Both the position numbers and the translations under genes were made by a program. The notes beneath the pieces are model-generated. The model was given only the letters and a program-made list of their open reading frames with translations, ran no database searches and was not told the DNA's origin. DNA of 64,000 nt. Origin: Pedobacter cryoconitis (GTDB lineage: Bacteria; Bacteroidota; Bacteroidia; Sphingobacteriales; Sphingobacteriaceae). How positions within the stretch are numbered: position 1 is the first letter of the stretch; each line of letters begins with the position of its first letter. Location of the stretch: contig NZ_JACHCC010000009.1 of the NCBI RefSeq assembly GCF_014207135.1, positions 62,001 to 126,000 of the forward strand, read 5' to 3'. Positions 43,763 through 52,762 of this stretch are shown here, piece by piece.

Positions 43763-44740
43763 ATGGAAGACAAAGACGAATTAAAGGAACTTTATCAGCT
43801 GTATCTATCCAACCAGTGCTCTGCAACTGAACTGGAGCGTTTTTTTGAATTGCTTAGAGAAACAAAGGACGATTCAGCAATCACAGCATTGATGTCAGCT
43901 ACATGGGACAATACAGAAGCTGTTCCTGAAAGCGGGCTTATCCCATCATTCCTTGTCAAAGAACCTGCGCCGGTAATTCGCAGGATCGGTTATAGGTTCA
44001 GACAATTTAGTGCAGCTGCTGCAATACTACTTGTATTGGGAGGGGCTTATCTTTTCCGTGAAAAAGTCTCCCAGGTCTTTAATCCTGTCCATCAGCTGGA
44101 GGTTTTCAGTAAAAATGCGGAACACAAACAAATACAACTGGCTGATGGCACCAGAGTCTGGCTGAGCCCAAACAGTAAATTAAGTTTTCCCGATAAATTT
44201 GATAAGAGTAAACGTATTGTAAACCTGGATGGAGAGGCCTTCTTTGAAGTCGTACATGACGTCCATCATCCTTTCATTATCCAGAGTGGGGATGTCAGTA
44301 CCACAGTACTGGGTACCAGCTTTAATGTAAATGCCTATAGAAACCGTCCGGATATTGAAGTTACCCTGGTAACCGGAAAAGTAGCTGTGGCTTTGAAAAC
44401 AGCAAATAAGGATCAGCAGGCAATCATCAGTCCAAATCAAAGAGTTACCGTGAATAAGGCAGCAGAGAAAATCACAAAGATGAACTACCCTGCCGCCAGC
44501 GATTTTCTCAACAGGCGCCTGGGTTTGTTTGATTATAAAGGAACTGATTTCAGTGAAGTGCTTACGGATCTGCAAACGCAATATCACCAGAAAATCCAGT
44601 TGGCACCATCTCTTGAGCCTGGTAAATTTTATGGTCAGCTGGATATGACATTACCTATTGAACAATGTCTGAACAAGTTAAGTACAGTAATGGAAGTAAA
44701 CTGGAAGAAAGAAGGAGGACTATATGTTATCGTAAAATAA
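43763..44740 (+). CDS. FecR-family anti-sigma factor
   Basis: A 325-residue single-pass inner-membrane protein. Residues ~1-80 are the cytosolic sigma-binding part, ~82-98 the membrane helix (FSAAAAILLVLGGAYLF), then a periplasmic FecR domain (IQLADGTRVWLSPNSKLSFPDKFDKSKRIVNLDGEAFFEV, TTVLGTSFNVNAY, VTLVTGKVAV) and a C-terminal DUF4974/STN-like domain (FEVL-type TDFSEVLTDLQTQYHQKIQL, LPIEQCLNKLSTVMEVNW). It senses substrate-loaded TonB receptor and releases the sigma factor encoded upstream. It follows the sigma gene by 82 bp and precedes the receptor gene by 109 bp. Confidence 0.95.
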   Translation: MEDKDELKELYQLYLSNQCSATELERFFELLRETKDDSAITALMSATWDNTEAVPESGLIPSFLVKEPAPVIRRIGYRFRQFSAAAAILLVLGGAYLFREKVSQVFNPVHQLEVFSKNAEHKQIQLADGTRVWLSPNSKLSFPDKFDKSKRIVNLDGEAFFEVVHDVHHPFIIQSGDVSTTVLGTSFNVNAYRNRPDIEVTLVTGKVAVALKTANKDQQAIISPNQRVTVNKAAEKITKMNYPAASDFLNRRLGLFDYKGTDFSEVLTDLQTQYHQKIQLAPSLEPGKFYGQLDMTLPIEQCLNKLSTVMEVNWKKEGGLYVIVK

Positions 44741-44741
44741 A

Positions 44742-44772
44742 TGTCCGGTTTCTAAAGCTAGAAAACCGGACA
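44742..44772 (+). promoter_or_regulatory. Hairpin between fecR and the TonB receptor gene
   Basis: TGTCCGGTTT (44742-44751) pairs with AAACCGGACA (44763-44772). It begins right after the fecR stop but is not followed by T's. It may be a weak terminator or an mRNA processing/stability element that sets a different level for the receptor gene. Confidence 0.45.
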
Positions 44773-44849
44773 AGTATCCAATCAATTAAAAGATGTCCAA
44801 GCCTTGAGAACTGTGGGGCATATTAAAATCAATATTTATATATAAAGTT

Positions 44850-47492
44850 ATGAAAAAATCCGAACCCTTAAGGTTCCTGACATTTATTGTCATATTGTTA
44901 CTCATTCTGCTCTGCGTACAAGTACAGTCTTACGCACAGAGCCCACTGCAAAAAAAATTAAGTATCTCTTTGAAAGAAGAATCTTTAAAATCTGCCCTGG
45001 ACAAAATCAGCAACATCAGCGGGACTAAATTCACCTACAATGACCAGGTAGCAAGCAGCAAACTGAAAGTCAGTGTCAATGCAAAAGACAAAAGCTTAAA
45101 TGAAATATTAACGCTGCTGTTTATTGATCAGCCTTTTAAATTCTCGGAACTGGGAAAAGAAGTTTACATCAAATATGACCCCTCGAAAGAAAAAAACGTC
45201 ATGGCCGACCCGGCGGCAAATCCGGCAGAAGGTCGAAAACATACTTTGAGTGGTACAGTTTCCTCTTCTACAACAGGTGAAACATTCATTGCAGCAACCA
45301 TCAGAGTTGCCGGGACCAGACAAGCTGTAATAAGTAATGAATATGGTTTCTATTCACTGACATTGCCAACGGGTAAATACCATATAGAAATTAGTGCCGT
45401 TGGTTCCAGAACCAGGACTCAGGCTATTGAATTAAATAAAAATCTAACGTTGAATATTGCACTGGATGATAATGCGAATGAGCTGGAAACTGTGAATATT
45501 ACTTCATCAACTACCCGCAGAGAGATAGATAATCCGCAAATGGGAGTTGAACGATTAAGTGTATCCGAAACTAAAACTATTCCTGTCATACTCGGTGAAA
45601 GAGATATCATCAAAACTTTACAGCTTTTACCAGGGATTAAGTCATCTACTGAAGGTACAAGTGGCTTTTTTGTCAGAGGGGGCAGCGCCGACCAGAACAT
45701 GATCTTACTGGACGAAGCACCAGTTTATAACGCGACACACTTACTGGGTTTCTTCTCGACATTTAATTCGGATGCGATTAAAAATGTGACCCTATATAAA
45801 AGCGGAATGCCAGCTCAGTACGGAGGCCGGTTATCTTCCGTGATGGATGTAAAAATGAATGATGGAAACAATCAGAAACTGGCCGTTAATGGAGGAGTAG
45901 GTATGATTGCTGCCAGAATTAGCGTGGAAGGCCCGATACAGAAAGGGAAATCGTCTTTCCTGATTGCTGCACGGAGAACATTTTTAGATCCATTCCTTAA
46001 GTTGTCTTCCGACTCGACGGTCAGAAAAACGAAACTCTATTTCTATGATCTCAATGCAAAAGCGAATTATGTACTGGGAGATAAAGACAGGCTGTTTATC
46101 TCTGGTTACCTGGGCAGAGATGTATTAGGTTCAAAACAACTATTAGGACTGGACTGGGGTAATATCACCTCTACCCTACGCTGGAACCACGTTTTCAACA
46201 GCAAACTCTTTTCCAATACTTCTTTGATTTTCAGCAATTACGATTATACAATCAAAAGTAATGAAGACCAGAATTCGCTTTCCTTGTTTTCACAAATCAG
46301 AGACTGGAATTTCAAAGAAGATATCCAATGGTATGCCAATGATAAAAACACGGTGACTTTTGGTGTGAATGCGATTTATCACACGATAAAACCAGGGGAA
46401 GTAAGAGCCGATGGAAACACAGGTTTCATCTCTCAGGATCTTCAGAACAGGTATTCACTGGAAAATGCTGCCTATATCAGTAATACCTGGAAAGCTAATG
46501 ATGTGTTTAGTCTGACTTATGGTTTACGTTTATCGGCTTTTTCTATTTTAGGAAAAGGGGATTATTATCAGGTCAACAACGCCGGAGTGGTAACAGGAAC
46601 AACCAGCTATAAAAGCGGGGAAATAGTTAAAACCTATTTCAATCTGGAACCCAGGATTGCTGCTGCCCTTCAGACCAATGAATCCACTTCGTTTAAAGCA
46701 TCTTATGTCCGCAACACACAAAATCTCCATCTGATCTCCAACACGGGCGCATCTTCTCCGACTGACCGGTGGCTCGCCAGTACCAATATCATCAAACCAG
46801 AGATCAGTGATCAGGTATCATTAGGTTATTATAAGAATCTGGGACAGAATGCCTATGAATTTACTTCAGAAATATATTACAAAACGCTTCAGAACCAGGT
46901 TGACTACCGGGATGGTGCCGATATCTATACGAATAAACCCATAGAAACCCAGCTACTTTATGGTAAAGGAAGAGCGTATGGAATAGAGCTGCTGATTAAG
47001 AAGAAAACGGGCAAACTGACGGGGTGGGTAGGCTATACACTTTCCAAATCCGAGAGACAGGTAGATGGTATTAACAATAATCAGTGGTATAATACCCGTC
47101 AGGACAGAACTCATGATATTTCTGTTGTAGGCATGTACGCATTAAATGAAAAATGGTCTTTATCTGCCAACTGGGTATTCTCTACCGGAAACGCCGTTAC
47201 TTTTCCTAATGCAAAATATAAATTACTGGGAGAGAATTACTTTTACTTTTCAGAACGGAACGCAGACAGGATGCCTGCCTACCACAGATTGGATTTAGGT
47301 GCAACACGTAAACTGAAACAGACTAAAAAATTCTCTTCTGAGCTAAGCTTCAGTCTGTATAATGCTTATGGTAGATCAAATGCTTATTCAATCGAATTCA
47401 AGGATAATGTGAATAACCCTAACCAGACTGATGCTGTTAAAACAACCTTATTCCGGTTTATTCCTTCGATTTCTTACGATTTTAAATTTTAG
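44850..47492 (+). CDS. TonB-dependent receptor with STN signalling domain
   Basis: An 880-residue outer-membrane receptor. Signal peptide residues 1-30 (FLTFIVILLLILLCVQVQSYAQ); STN/secretin-like domain ~35-110 (LSISLKEESLKSALDKISNISGTKFTYND), which contacts FecR; CarboxypepD_reg-like domain ~130-215 (TLSGTVSSSTTGETFIAATIRVAG); plug ~225-330 (GERDIIKTLQLLPGIKSSTEGTSGFFVRGGSADQNMILLDEAPVYNATHLLGFFSTF); then the 22-strand barrel, ending in the C-terminal aromatic residue of SYDFKF. It lacks the long SusC-specific features and is paired with a DUF4249 gene rather than SusD. The imported compound is unknown. Confidence 0.95.
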   Translation: MKKSEPLRFLTFIVILLLILLCVQVQSYAQSPLQKKLSISLKEESLKSALDKISNISGTKFTYNDQVASSKLKVSVNAKDKSLNEILTLLFIDQPFKFSELGKEVYIKYDPSKEKNVMADPAANPAEGRKHTLSGTVSSSTTGETFIAATIRVAGTRQAVISNEYGFYSLTLPTGKYHIEISAVGSRTRTQAIELNKNLTLNIALDDNANELETVNITSSTTRREIDNPQMGVERLSVSETKTIPVILGERDIIKTLQLLPGIKSSTEGTSGFFVRGGSADQNMILLDEAPVYNATHLLGFFSTFNSDAIKNVTLYKSGMPAQYGGRLSSVMDVKMNDGNNQKLAVNGGVGMIAARISVEGPIQKGKSSFLIAARRTFLDPFLKLSSDSTVRKTKLYFYDLNAKANYVLGDKDRLFISGYLGRDVLGSKQLLGLDWGNITSTLRWNHVFNSKLFSNTSLIFSNYDYTIKSNEDQNSLSLFSQIRDWNFKEDIQWYANDKNTVTFGVNAIYHTIKPGEVRADGNTGFISQDLQNRYSLENAAYISNTWKANDVFSLTYGLRLSAFSILGKGDYYQVNNAGVVTGTTSYKSGEIVKTYFNLEPRIAAALQTNESTSFKASYVRNTQNLHLISNTGASSPTDRWLASTNIIKPEISDQVSLGYYKNLGQNAYEFTSEIYYKTLQNQVDYRDGADIYTNKPIETQLLYGKGRAYGIELLIKKKTGKLTGWVGYTLSKSERQVDGINNNQWYNTRQDRTHDISVVGMYALNEKWSLSANWVFSTGNAVTFPNAKYKLLGENYFYFSERNADRMPAYHRLDLGATRKLKQTKKFSSELSFSLYNAYGRSNAYSIEFKDNVNNPNQTDAVKTTLFRFIPSISYDFKF

Positions 47493-47504
47493 ACAGATAT
47501 CTAT

Positions 47505-48302
47505 ATGAAACCAATATATAATATAACACTTATGCTGTTAATGTCCATACTTCTTTCTGCCTGTGAAAAGATAATAGAACTCAAAATCCCCAATAACGAG
47601 GTCAAATATGTAATTGAAGGGACTATCACCAATGAGCCGGGAGTTTGCAGTGTCTTAATCAGCAAGACTAAAAACTTCAATGCTGACAATACCTTCAGTG
47701 GAGTAAGTGGTGCCAATGTTAAAATTGAAAATAATGGTGCTGTTGTGACCCTTCAGGAAACCATTCCCGGAGTTTATAAGACCAGTGCAATTAACGGGAC
47801 TCCAGGTCAGACCTATCATATGACAGCAACCATAGACGGCCAGGTATTCACTGCGGCCAGTACTATGCCCGCTCCTATACCATTTTTAGATTTTTATATG
47901 AAACCAGCTGATTTTGACAGCCTGAGAACCATCGCCTACGTAAAATATAAGGATTCAGCGGCTACTAAAAATTTTTATTGGTTTGAGTTGTTTGTCAATG
48001 ATCAGCGACAAGCGAATTATAGTGTAACAAACAATGACTTCACTACCGGCCAGACTGTGAATGCTAGTGTGGTTTTTGAGAATACCACCAAAGACAGATC
48101 AAAAGACATTAAAAGAGGCGATAAACTAGGCGTAGAAATGCATAGCATTGATCCTTCAGTTTATCTCTATCTGTTTAGTTTAAATGGTGCCAAAGGTACC
48201 GGCAACGGTTCTCCGGCAAACCCGATCAGTAATATAACCGGGGGTGCATTAGGATTTTTCAGCGCCCACACCACACAGCGTAAGAGCCTGATTATCAAAT
48301 AA
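47505..48302 (+). CDS. DUF4249 family lipoprotein
   Basis: A 265-residue outer-membrane or periplasmic lipoprotein; the lipobox is LLSAC with Cys20. CEKIIELKIPNNEVKYVIEGTITNEPGVCSVLISKTKNF and SGVSGANVKIENNGAVVTLQET are the typical DUF4249 opening, a transthyretin/CNA-like beta domain, followed by PGQTYHMTATIDG. The end (GGALGFFSAHTTQRKSLIIK) is also typical. DUF4249 genes usually lie after a TonB receptor with STN domain, as here (12 bp gap), and are thought to act as its accessory surface protein; function is not proven. The operon ends in a palindromic terminator. Confidence 0.92.
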   Translation: MKPIYNITLMLLMSILLSACEKIIELKIPNNEVKYVIEGTITNEPGVCSVLISKTKNFNADNTFSGVSGANVKIENNGAVVTLQETIPGVYKTSAINGTPGQTYHMTATIDGQVFTAASTMPAPIPFLDFYMKPADFDSLRTIAYVKYKDSAATKNFYWFELFVNDQRQANYSVTNNDFTTGQTVNASVVFENTTKDRSKDIKRGDKLGVEMHSIDPSVYLYLFSLNGAKGTGNGSPANPISNITGGALGFFSAHTTQRKSLIIK

Positions 48303-48318
48303 TAATAAGACAAAAAAA

Positions 48319-48352
48319 AAGGGCAGTTTAAACTGCCCTTAACTTATTTTTT
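48319..48352. terminator. Bidirectional terminator after the TonB receptor/DUF4249 operon
   Basis: A perfect 22-base palindrome at 48319-48340 (arms AAGGGCAGTTT and AAACTGCCCTT) is flanked by an A-run on the left and TTATTTTTT on the right, so it can act on both strands. The convergent lipoprotein gene stops at 48344. Confidence 0.88.
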
Positions 48353-49144
48353 AAACTCACTCATATCGACAATCCTGTTGTCGTCATTATGCCTCAGGAA
48401 GGTATTCCCACTTTTATTTTCCTTGTAACTGTAGTTATTTGTAATCCATTTATAAACGGAGCCCATATCTTTAGGACTGCCGGCAGCAATTGGTTCACTC
48501 ACAACCTCATCAGTCCGGTAATTAACCTGATAGAAAAAATCCTTCACAGTAAAAACGATGGTTCGTTTATCAGGAGATAGCATCAGAATTTTTCCCTGAA
48601 TTCTTTCCTGAGGAAACTGTCTTTTAATCAGGTAAACATTGGCAGTGACATTGGTTATAAAAAAATCATTATTGACCAGGTATCCGGTAGCACCAACTCT
48701 CTCTATTCCTCCACTGAATGATTCATCATCTCTTCCATTTGACGGACGGGATAAACTGATGACTTCCAATGCACCCTTGTTTACCGCAATCAGAAATACA
48801 TGCGGTATCAGCGCCAAACTGTCTGCTGCCCGAACCAGCAAACACGTCTTTTGTTTATTGATAAACTGGGCGGACAAAAATTTATAAAGCACCTTACCAG
48901 GATTCGATTTTCCTTCCTGAATAACCACCGCACTGTCCCTGAATTTCACAGCAAGAAACTCGTCCTCTCCTGGCTTCTTAAATTTAAACAAAGAGATTGA
49001 GTCCGAAGCATCAGCCGGAAAATAGTTAAATGTCTCATTTTTAGAAAGGGTCCTGGGTATGTAATTCTTCACTTTTTGTTCTCCTGAATTACATCCGGCA
49101 AAGAGTACAATTAAAGCAGCTGCACCCAAAAATATTTTCATCAT
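48344..49144 (-). CDS. Uncharacterised lipoprotein
   Basis: A 267-residue exported lipoprotein that I do not recognise. I choose the ATG at 49144 (or the next one at 49141): the signal MKIFLGAAALIVLFAGC ends in lipobox LFAGC, while an ATG at 49219 would put 25 unrelated residues ahead of it. The mature part is beta-rich with charged loops (LFKFKKPGEDEFLAVKFRDSAVVIQEGKS, KILMLSPDKRTIVFTVKDFFYQVNYRTDEV), with repeated short strands like a propeller or WD-like fold (weak inference). It lies downstream of the DUF5686 gene on the same strand, 79 bp away, and might be co-transcribed. Confidence 0.75.
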   Translation of the reverse strand: MMKIFLGAAALIVLFAGCNSGEQKVKNYIPRTLSKNETFNYFPADASDSISLFKFKKPGEDEFLAVKFRDSAVVIQEGKSNPGKVLYKFLSAQFINKQKTCLLVRAADSLALIPHVFLIAVNKGALEVISLSRPSNGRDDESFSGGIERVGATGYLVNNDFFITNVTANVYLIKRQFPQERIQGKILMLSPDKRTIVFTVKDFFYQVNYRTDEVVSEPIAAGSPKDMGSVYKWITNNYSYKENKSGNTFLRHNDDNRIVDMSEFKK

Positions 49145-49223
49145 GACCTTGTAAGTTTTTTTTTGCAAAGAAAAGGTAAATCGTTTAATATTAAATAATA
49201 AACGACATGAAAATACCATTTTA

Positions 49224-51731
49224 TTAAAAGTCCACTTTGATTTTCGCTCTGATTCCCCATTTGGCTATATGTGGGTTTTCCAGATAGGTAAATCTTCTGA
49301 CCAGATCCACTCTTAGTATTTTGAAAATATTAGATAAACCTACACTGCCTTCAATATAGGGTGTGGAGCCTAATTTAAAAGACACATCATTACCTAATTT
49401 ATCCTGAGGGAACTGGTACAAACCTGGGCTCTGACGCGGATCATTTTTATTGGATAGTGATCCGCTCAGTACCTTTATCGTGGCAATTTCTCTGAGCTGA
49501 AGCCTCTTGACCAAAGGGATCTTATTCAGGAAAAATCCATTAAAATTGTGCTCTACATTAATGCTGGCATATTTATCACTCATGAATTCCATGAAATTCA
49601 TCAGGTTATAAGAGGGCAATTCATAGGCATAAGTCTGATTGGCCCTGTGAATGGTTAACAAAGGAAAAGGGACTTTTCCAAATACCTTCCCCGCTTCCAG
49701 AATAATATCGGAATAGCCAAACTGAGATAAATAAGTCCTTTTAAAAACGTTAAAGGTCAGATTCTGATAATCGTAATCTCCATTTATGAATCCTTTAACT
49801 CCTACAGATCCCCTTAAAGTAAAAACTGGGTACCCGTTCCGTATGGGTCTTCTGAAACGTTTCCCCTGATAGAATTGTTCATGAGGAGCCCATCTGATTT
49901 CCGCAGAAAACTCTGAACTGTTAATCGCCGGAATAGCTAAAGGGCCGGCATCGGTCAGCGTAGTGAACCGAAGTCCTCCTGCCGGATTTAGAACCTGATT
50001 TTTATAGGCGACCTTAAAGGAAAAGTGATCTTCTGTTTCATGAAGATATTCCAGCAACCATTTTCTGTTATATAACCATTTATTATTAACCCCTCTTTTA
50101 AAAGATAGCAGGAAGTTATCGTCTTCCAGGAAGTTAAGATCCTGTCCGGGAATTTGTGTTTCAAAGCTATGTCTTAAGGTCAGTGACCTGACCGGAAAAG
50201 CATAAATAGAACCCGGAGAAAGAGAAAGAATAGTTCCTAATGAATATTTCCAACGATGATCACGTGTACCATAGGCGACATGTCCGTCAAAAAAGACCCG
50301 TTTACTGAATAAATCTGTGGTACGCCCCCCAACGCGAAATCTAAGGCCTTCCACATGATTAAAACTATAAAATGAATTGAATGGCCCGACTTCTACTTTA
50401 CCTTGTCCGATATAGCCGGAGAGTAAAAACGAAACAGCTCCCATAGCCCGTTTAAAAGAGCTTGATTTTTTCAGACTATCAATATTTTTATAGGCCATCC
50501 GTTCAGTAGATGAAAGTTCTTCCGGCCTGAATTTTTCGACGGGAATAGATTTAAGCGGATTAGCCTCTGCCAGTTTAATATTCAGTGCCTTTGGACTGCT
50601 CACAAAATTATTTACAAACAAGGTTCTTTCTCCAAAAATGGTAGCCCCCTCTTTAAAGACCCCTAAATCCATTGCCATCACACTTTTACCCAGATAATAA
50701 TGCCCAGTACTATCCTGATCGTACTGAAGAGAGATGTGCATGTCCTTGACCCAATTGATATTTATTTTGGAATTGATAGACAGCGAAGCTTTTTGTACCG
50801 CATATTTACCATCCAGAGAAACATACAGGTAGCCCAGAAAAAGCACATCTTCTTTATTTCTCGGGGCAAACATCAGTTTGACCTGCATCGGAGAAACATC
50901 TTTTAAAGTATCAATGATAAAATATTTATAAAACTGGGGTGCGAGACCTGAAACCGGACTCATAAAACTCTGATTTCCCATTCCGATATTATCCTGATAA
51001 ATATCAACACGCTGGTAAATCTTATCCAGATATTCATTAATTCCATCTTCATCAATAAACTGATCGATACGGGACTGCTTTTCAGCCAGCACAGCAGATT
51101 CCTGTTTAAACGGATTCTGATAAACCAGGTTCTGGCTTACCTTTTCTTTCATAAAAATTGGGGTCAGCATCTTACCCGGCTTACTCAGTGAATCTGAATT
51201 ATCTTTTAAAAATGATAACCTTTTAAGCAGTTTTGATGTCCTTGCTTTTTCGGTAGTCATACTTAAAAGGATATTCAGTTTTTCGTATTCCTGATAGGAC
51301 AGATAGTTCTGAAGATTTGCGGCATTGGATTCTTTATGCGCGATAACCTTTTTGATCAGCTCAACGGCCGGATTATCTTTGTTTCTGTACCTTGGTTTAT
51401 GTGCGACAGAGATACTCACCTCGGAGAGGTCCTGAGTATGCGGTTCTAACTGAATGTTCAGGTGATGGTTATGTCCGGCGGGAATATCCAGTTTTAATTT
51501 CCGGTAGCCGACACCATTGAAATGGATTGATCTCACCTGATCTTTTGAGCTCAGCGTATAAACCCCATTGTGGTCACTTGAAGTTTTAATGGTGGAATTT
51601 TCAAAACCTACGGTTATTCCATGAATTGGCTGTCCCGTTGATTTGTCAGTAATCAAACCTTTTACCTGTATAACCTGGCCTACCGCCCCGGAGCATAAAA
51701 AAAGAAAAGATATTAAAATAAGAAACCTCAT
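49224..51731 (-). CDS. DUF5686 outer-membrane protein with carboxypeptidase-regulatory-like domain
   Basis: An 835-residue envelope protein when started at ATG 51731 (signal MRFLILISFLFLCSGAVGQ). The frame extends to 51848, but that adds 39 residues over the terminator of the upstream gene, so the later start is preferred. Residues ~22-105 are a CarboxypepD_reg-like domain (VKGLITDKSTGQPIHGITVGFEN, HNGVYTLSS). The rest is DUF5686: RNKDNPAVELIKKVIAHKESN, YLSYQEYEKLN, FMSPVSGLAPQFYKYFIIDT, then a predicted beta-barrel rich in alternating hydrophobic strands, ending IRAKIKVDF with a C-terminal Phe. Probably an outer-membrane barrel; function unknown. Confidence 0.88.
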   Translation of the reverse strand: MRFLILISFLFLCSGAVGQVIQVKGLITDKSTGQPIHGITVGFENSTIKTSSDHNGVYTLSSKDQVRSIHFNGVGYRKLKLDIPAGHNHHLNIQLEPHTQDLSEVSISVAHKPRYRNKDNPAVELIKKVIAHKESNAANLQNYLSYQEYEKLNILLSMTTEKARTSKLLKRLSFLKDNSDSLSKPGKMLTPIFMKEKVSQNLVYQNPFKQESAVLAEKQSRIDQFIDEDGINEYLDKIYQRVDIYQDNIGMGNQSFMSPVSGLAPQFYKYFIIDTLKDVSPMQVKLMFAPRNKEDVLFLGYLYVSLDGKYAVQKASLSINSKININWVKDMHISLQYDQDSTGHYYLGKSVMAMDLGVFKEGATIFGERTLFVNNFVSSPKALNIKLAEANPLKSIPVEKFRPEELSSTERMAYKNIDSLKKSSSFKRAMGAVSFLLSGYIGQGKVEVGPFNSFYSFNHVEGLRFRVGGRTTDLFSKRVFFDGHVAYGTRDHRWKYSLGTILSLSPGSIYAFPVRSLTLRHSFETQIPGQDLNFLEDDNFLLSFKRGVNNKWLYNRKWLLEYLHETEDHFSFKVAYKNQVLNPAGGLRFTTLTDAGPLAIPAINSSEFSAEIRWAPHEQFYQGKRFRRPIRNGYPVFTLRGSVGVKGFINGDYDYQNLTFNVFKRTYLSQFGYSDIILEAGKVFGKVPFPLLTIHRANQTYAYELPSYNLMNFMEFMSDKYASINVEHNFNGFFLNKIPLVKRLQLREIATIKVLSGSLSNKNDPRQSPGLYQFPQDKLGNDVSFKLGSTPYIEGSVGLSNIFKILRVDLVRRFTYLENPHIAKWGIRAKIKVDF

Positions 51732-51776
51732 AAAGCCTGCAGGCCACAATTGACTGGGATTACAAATAGTTGAATT

Positions 51777-51810
51777 ACAAAAGCCCATTACCCAAATCAC
51801 GGGCTTTTGT
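51777..51810 (-). terminator. Terminator after the small beta-barrel gene
   Basis: ACAAAAGCCC (51777-51786) pairs with GGGCTTTTGT (51801-51810). On the minus strand it lies 16 bp after the stop of the gene at 51826-52389. It also argues that the downstream DUF5686 gene starts after it, at 51731. Confidence 0.8.
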
Positions 51811-51825
51811 ATCAATGCAAAATGA

Positions 51826-52389
51826 TTAAAGAGGAATTGCGTAACCAATTGTAGTTACGAAACCACGGTTTTTAGCTGTTGCTGGTCCTTTATTTACATC
51901 TGTTAATCCCAGTGCATATCTGGCATCAATCAACACACTTCCTTTACCAACCGGAATGGCCACACCGCCACCCATCTGGATACCGAAATTGAATCGCTGA
52001 ACCGAGGCCTGATAAAAACTTTCCATTTTTTTCATGCCACCCAATGCCATGCCTACAGACGGGCCCGCATTCACATATACCGGACCGAAAGAATATTTCG
52101 CCAACACTGGCAGCTCCAGATAATTCAGGTTATAGCTGGTACTAACATTTTTAATTTTGGTACCTGCGCTCACATAATTTAACTCCGGCTGAATGGAGAA
52201 TGCAGATTTAGCAATTCTGAAATTAGCACCTAAACCAGCTGTAAAGCCAACTTTTGTCTTCTCACCGTCCATATTACTGATGGCTTGCTTAGAGAAACTT
52301 AAACCTGCTTTCGGGATTAACTGAATATCCTGTGCTTTTACTAAACTTACAGAAGCCAATAATCCTGCTACTAACAATAACTTTTTCAT
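51826..52389 (-). CDS. Outer-membrane beta-barrel protein (PorT/OmpA-like barrel)
   Basis: A 187-residue exported protein with signal peptide MKKLLLVAGLLASVSLVKAQ. The mature part reads as an 8-strand barrel: IPKAGLSFSKQAI, KVGFTAGLGANFRI, FSIQPELNYVSAGTKI, LNYLELPVLAKYSFGPVYVNAGPSVGMALGG, FNFGIQMGGGVAIPVGKGSVLIDARYALGLTDV, and a final strand FVTTIGYAIPL. The ELNYxxxG and YLELPVLAKY motifs are typical of the porin-family PorT domain in Bacteroidota. No enzymatic role is expected; function unknown. It is a single-gene transcript by its terminator. Confidence 0.9.
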   Translation of the reverse strand: MKKLLLVAGLLASVSLVKAQDIQLIPKAGLSFSKQAISNMDGEKTKVGFTAGLGANFRIAKSAFSIQPELNYVSAGTKIKNVSTSYNLNYLELPVLAKYSFGPVYVNAGPSVGMALGGMKKMESFYQASVQRFNFGIQMGGGVAIPVGKGSVLIDARYALGLTDVNKGPATAKNRGFVTTIGYAIPL

Positions 52390-52762
52390 ACTTGAATAAT
52401 TAATTTTTACGTTTTTTTATCAGACAATTTTAGCACATCATGAACGAAATAAGAAAGACAAAGTAACTGAGACGGAATTTTACCCTACCGAAACGACATT
52501 TTATCGCATCCAATAGCACATCCAATTTTTTCTACAGTTTTCAGGCTAATTTCTTAAAGCTGAATAAAGCTCGTCTCAATAATAAATAGACTCTCTTAAA
52601 ATGTCTCATTTTGTGCTTGTTTACTGATTAGACGCCATGACAGAGATATACCCCTACTCCATTTTGAAATAATTATTATTTCTCTGCACGAAGTGCAGAC
52701 GATCCTGAAAGATCAATAAGAAAAGAAGATGAAAATTATTTAACTAAATAACTGTGCTGAAG
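52390..52762. other. Gene-free interval upstream of the beta-barrel gene
   Basis: No credible frame was found in these 373 bases. They must contain the promoter of the beta-barrel gene (minus strand; only a weak TAAAATTG at the -7 position was found, near 52430). A short hairpin CTGCAC-GAA-GTGCAG sits at 52684-52698, 3' of the AraC-type gene, without a T-run. Confidence 0.5.

Noticed and set aside
44180..44587. 135-residue frame antisense to fecR
   Set aside because: The fecR protein is complete and recognisable; the antisense frame is not.
51732..51848. N-terminal extension of the DUF5686 protein to 51848
   Set aside because: It would place 39 residues over the neighbouring gene's terminator and before a clear signal peptide starting at 51731.
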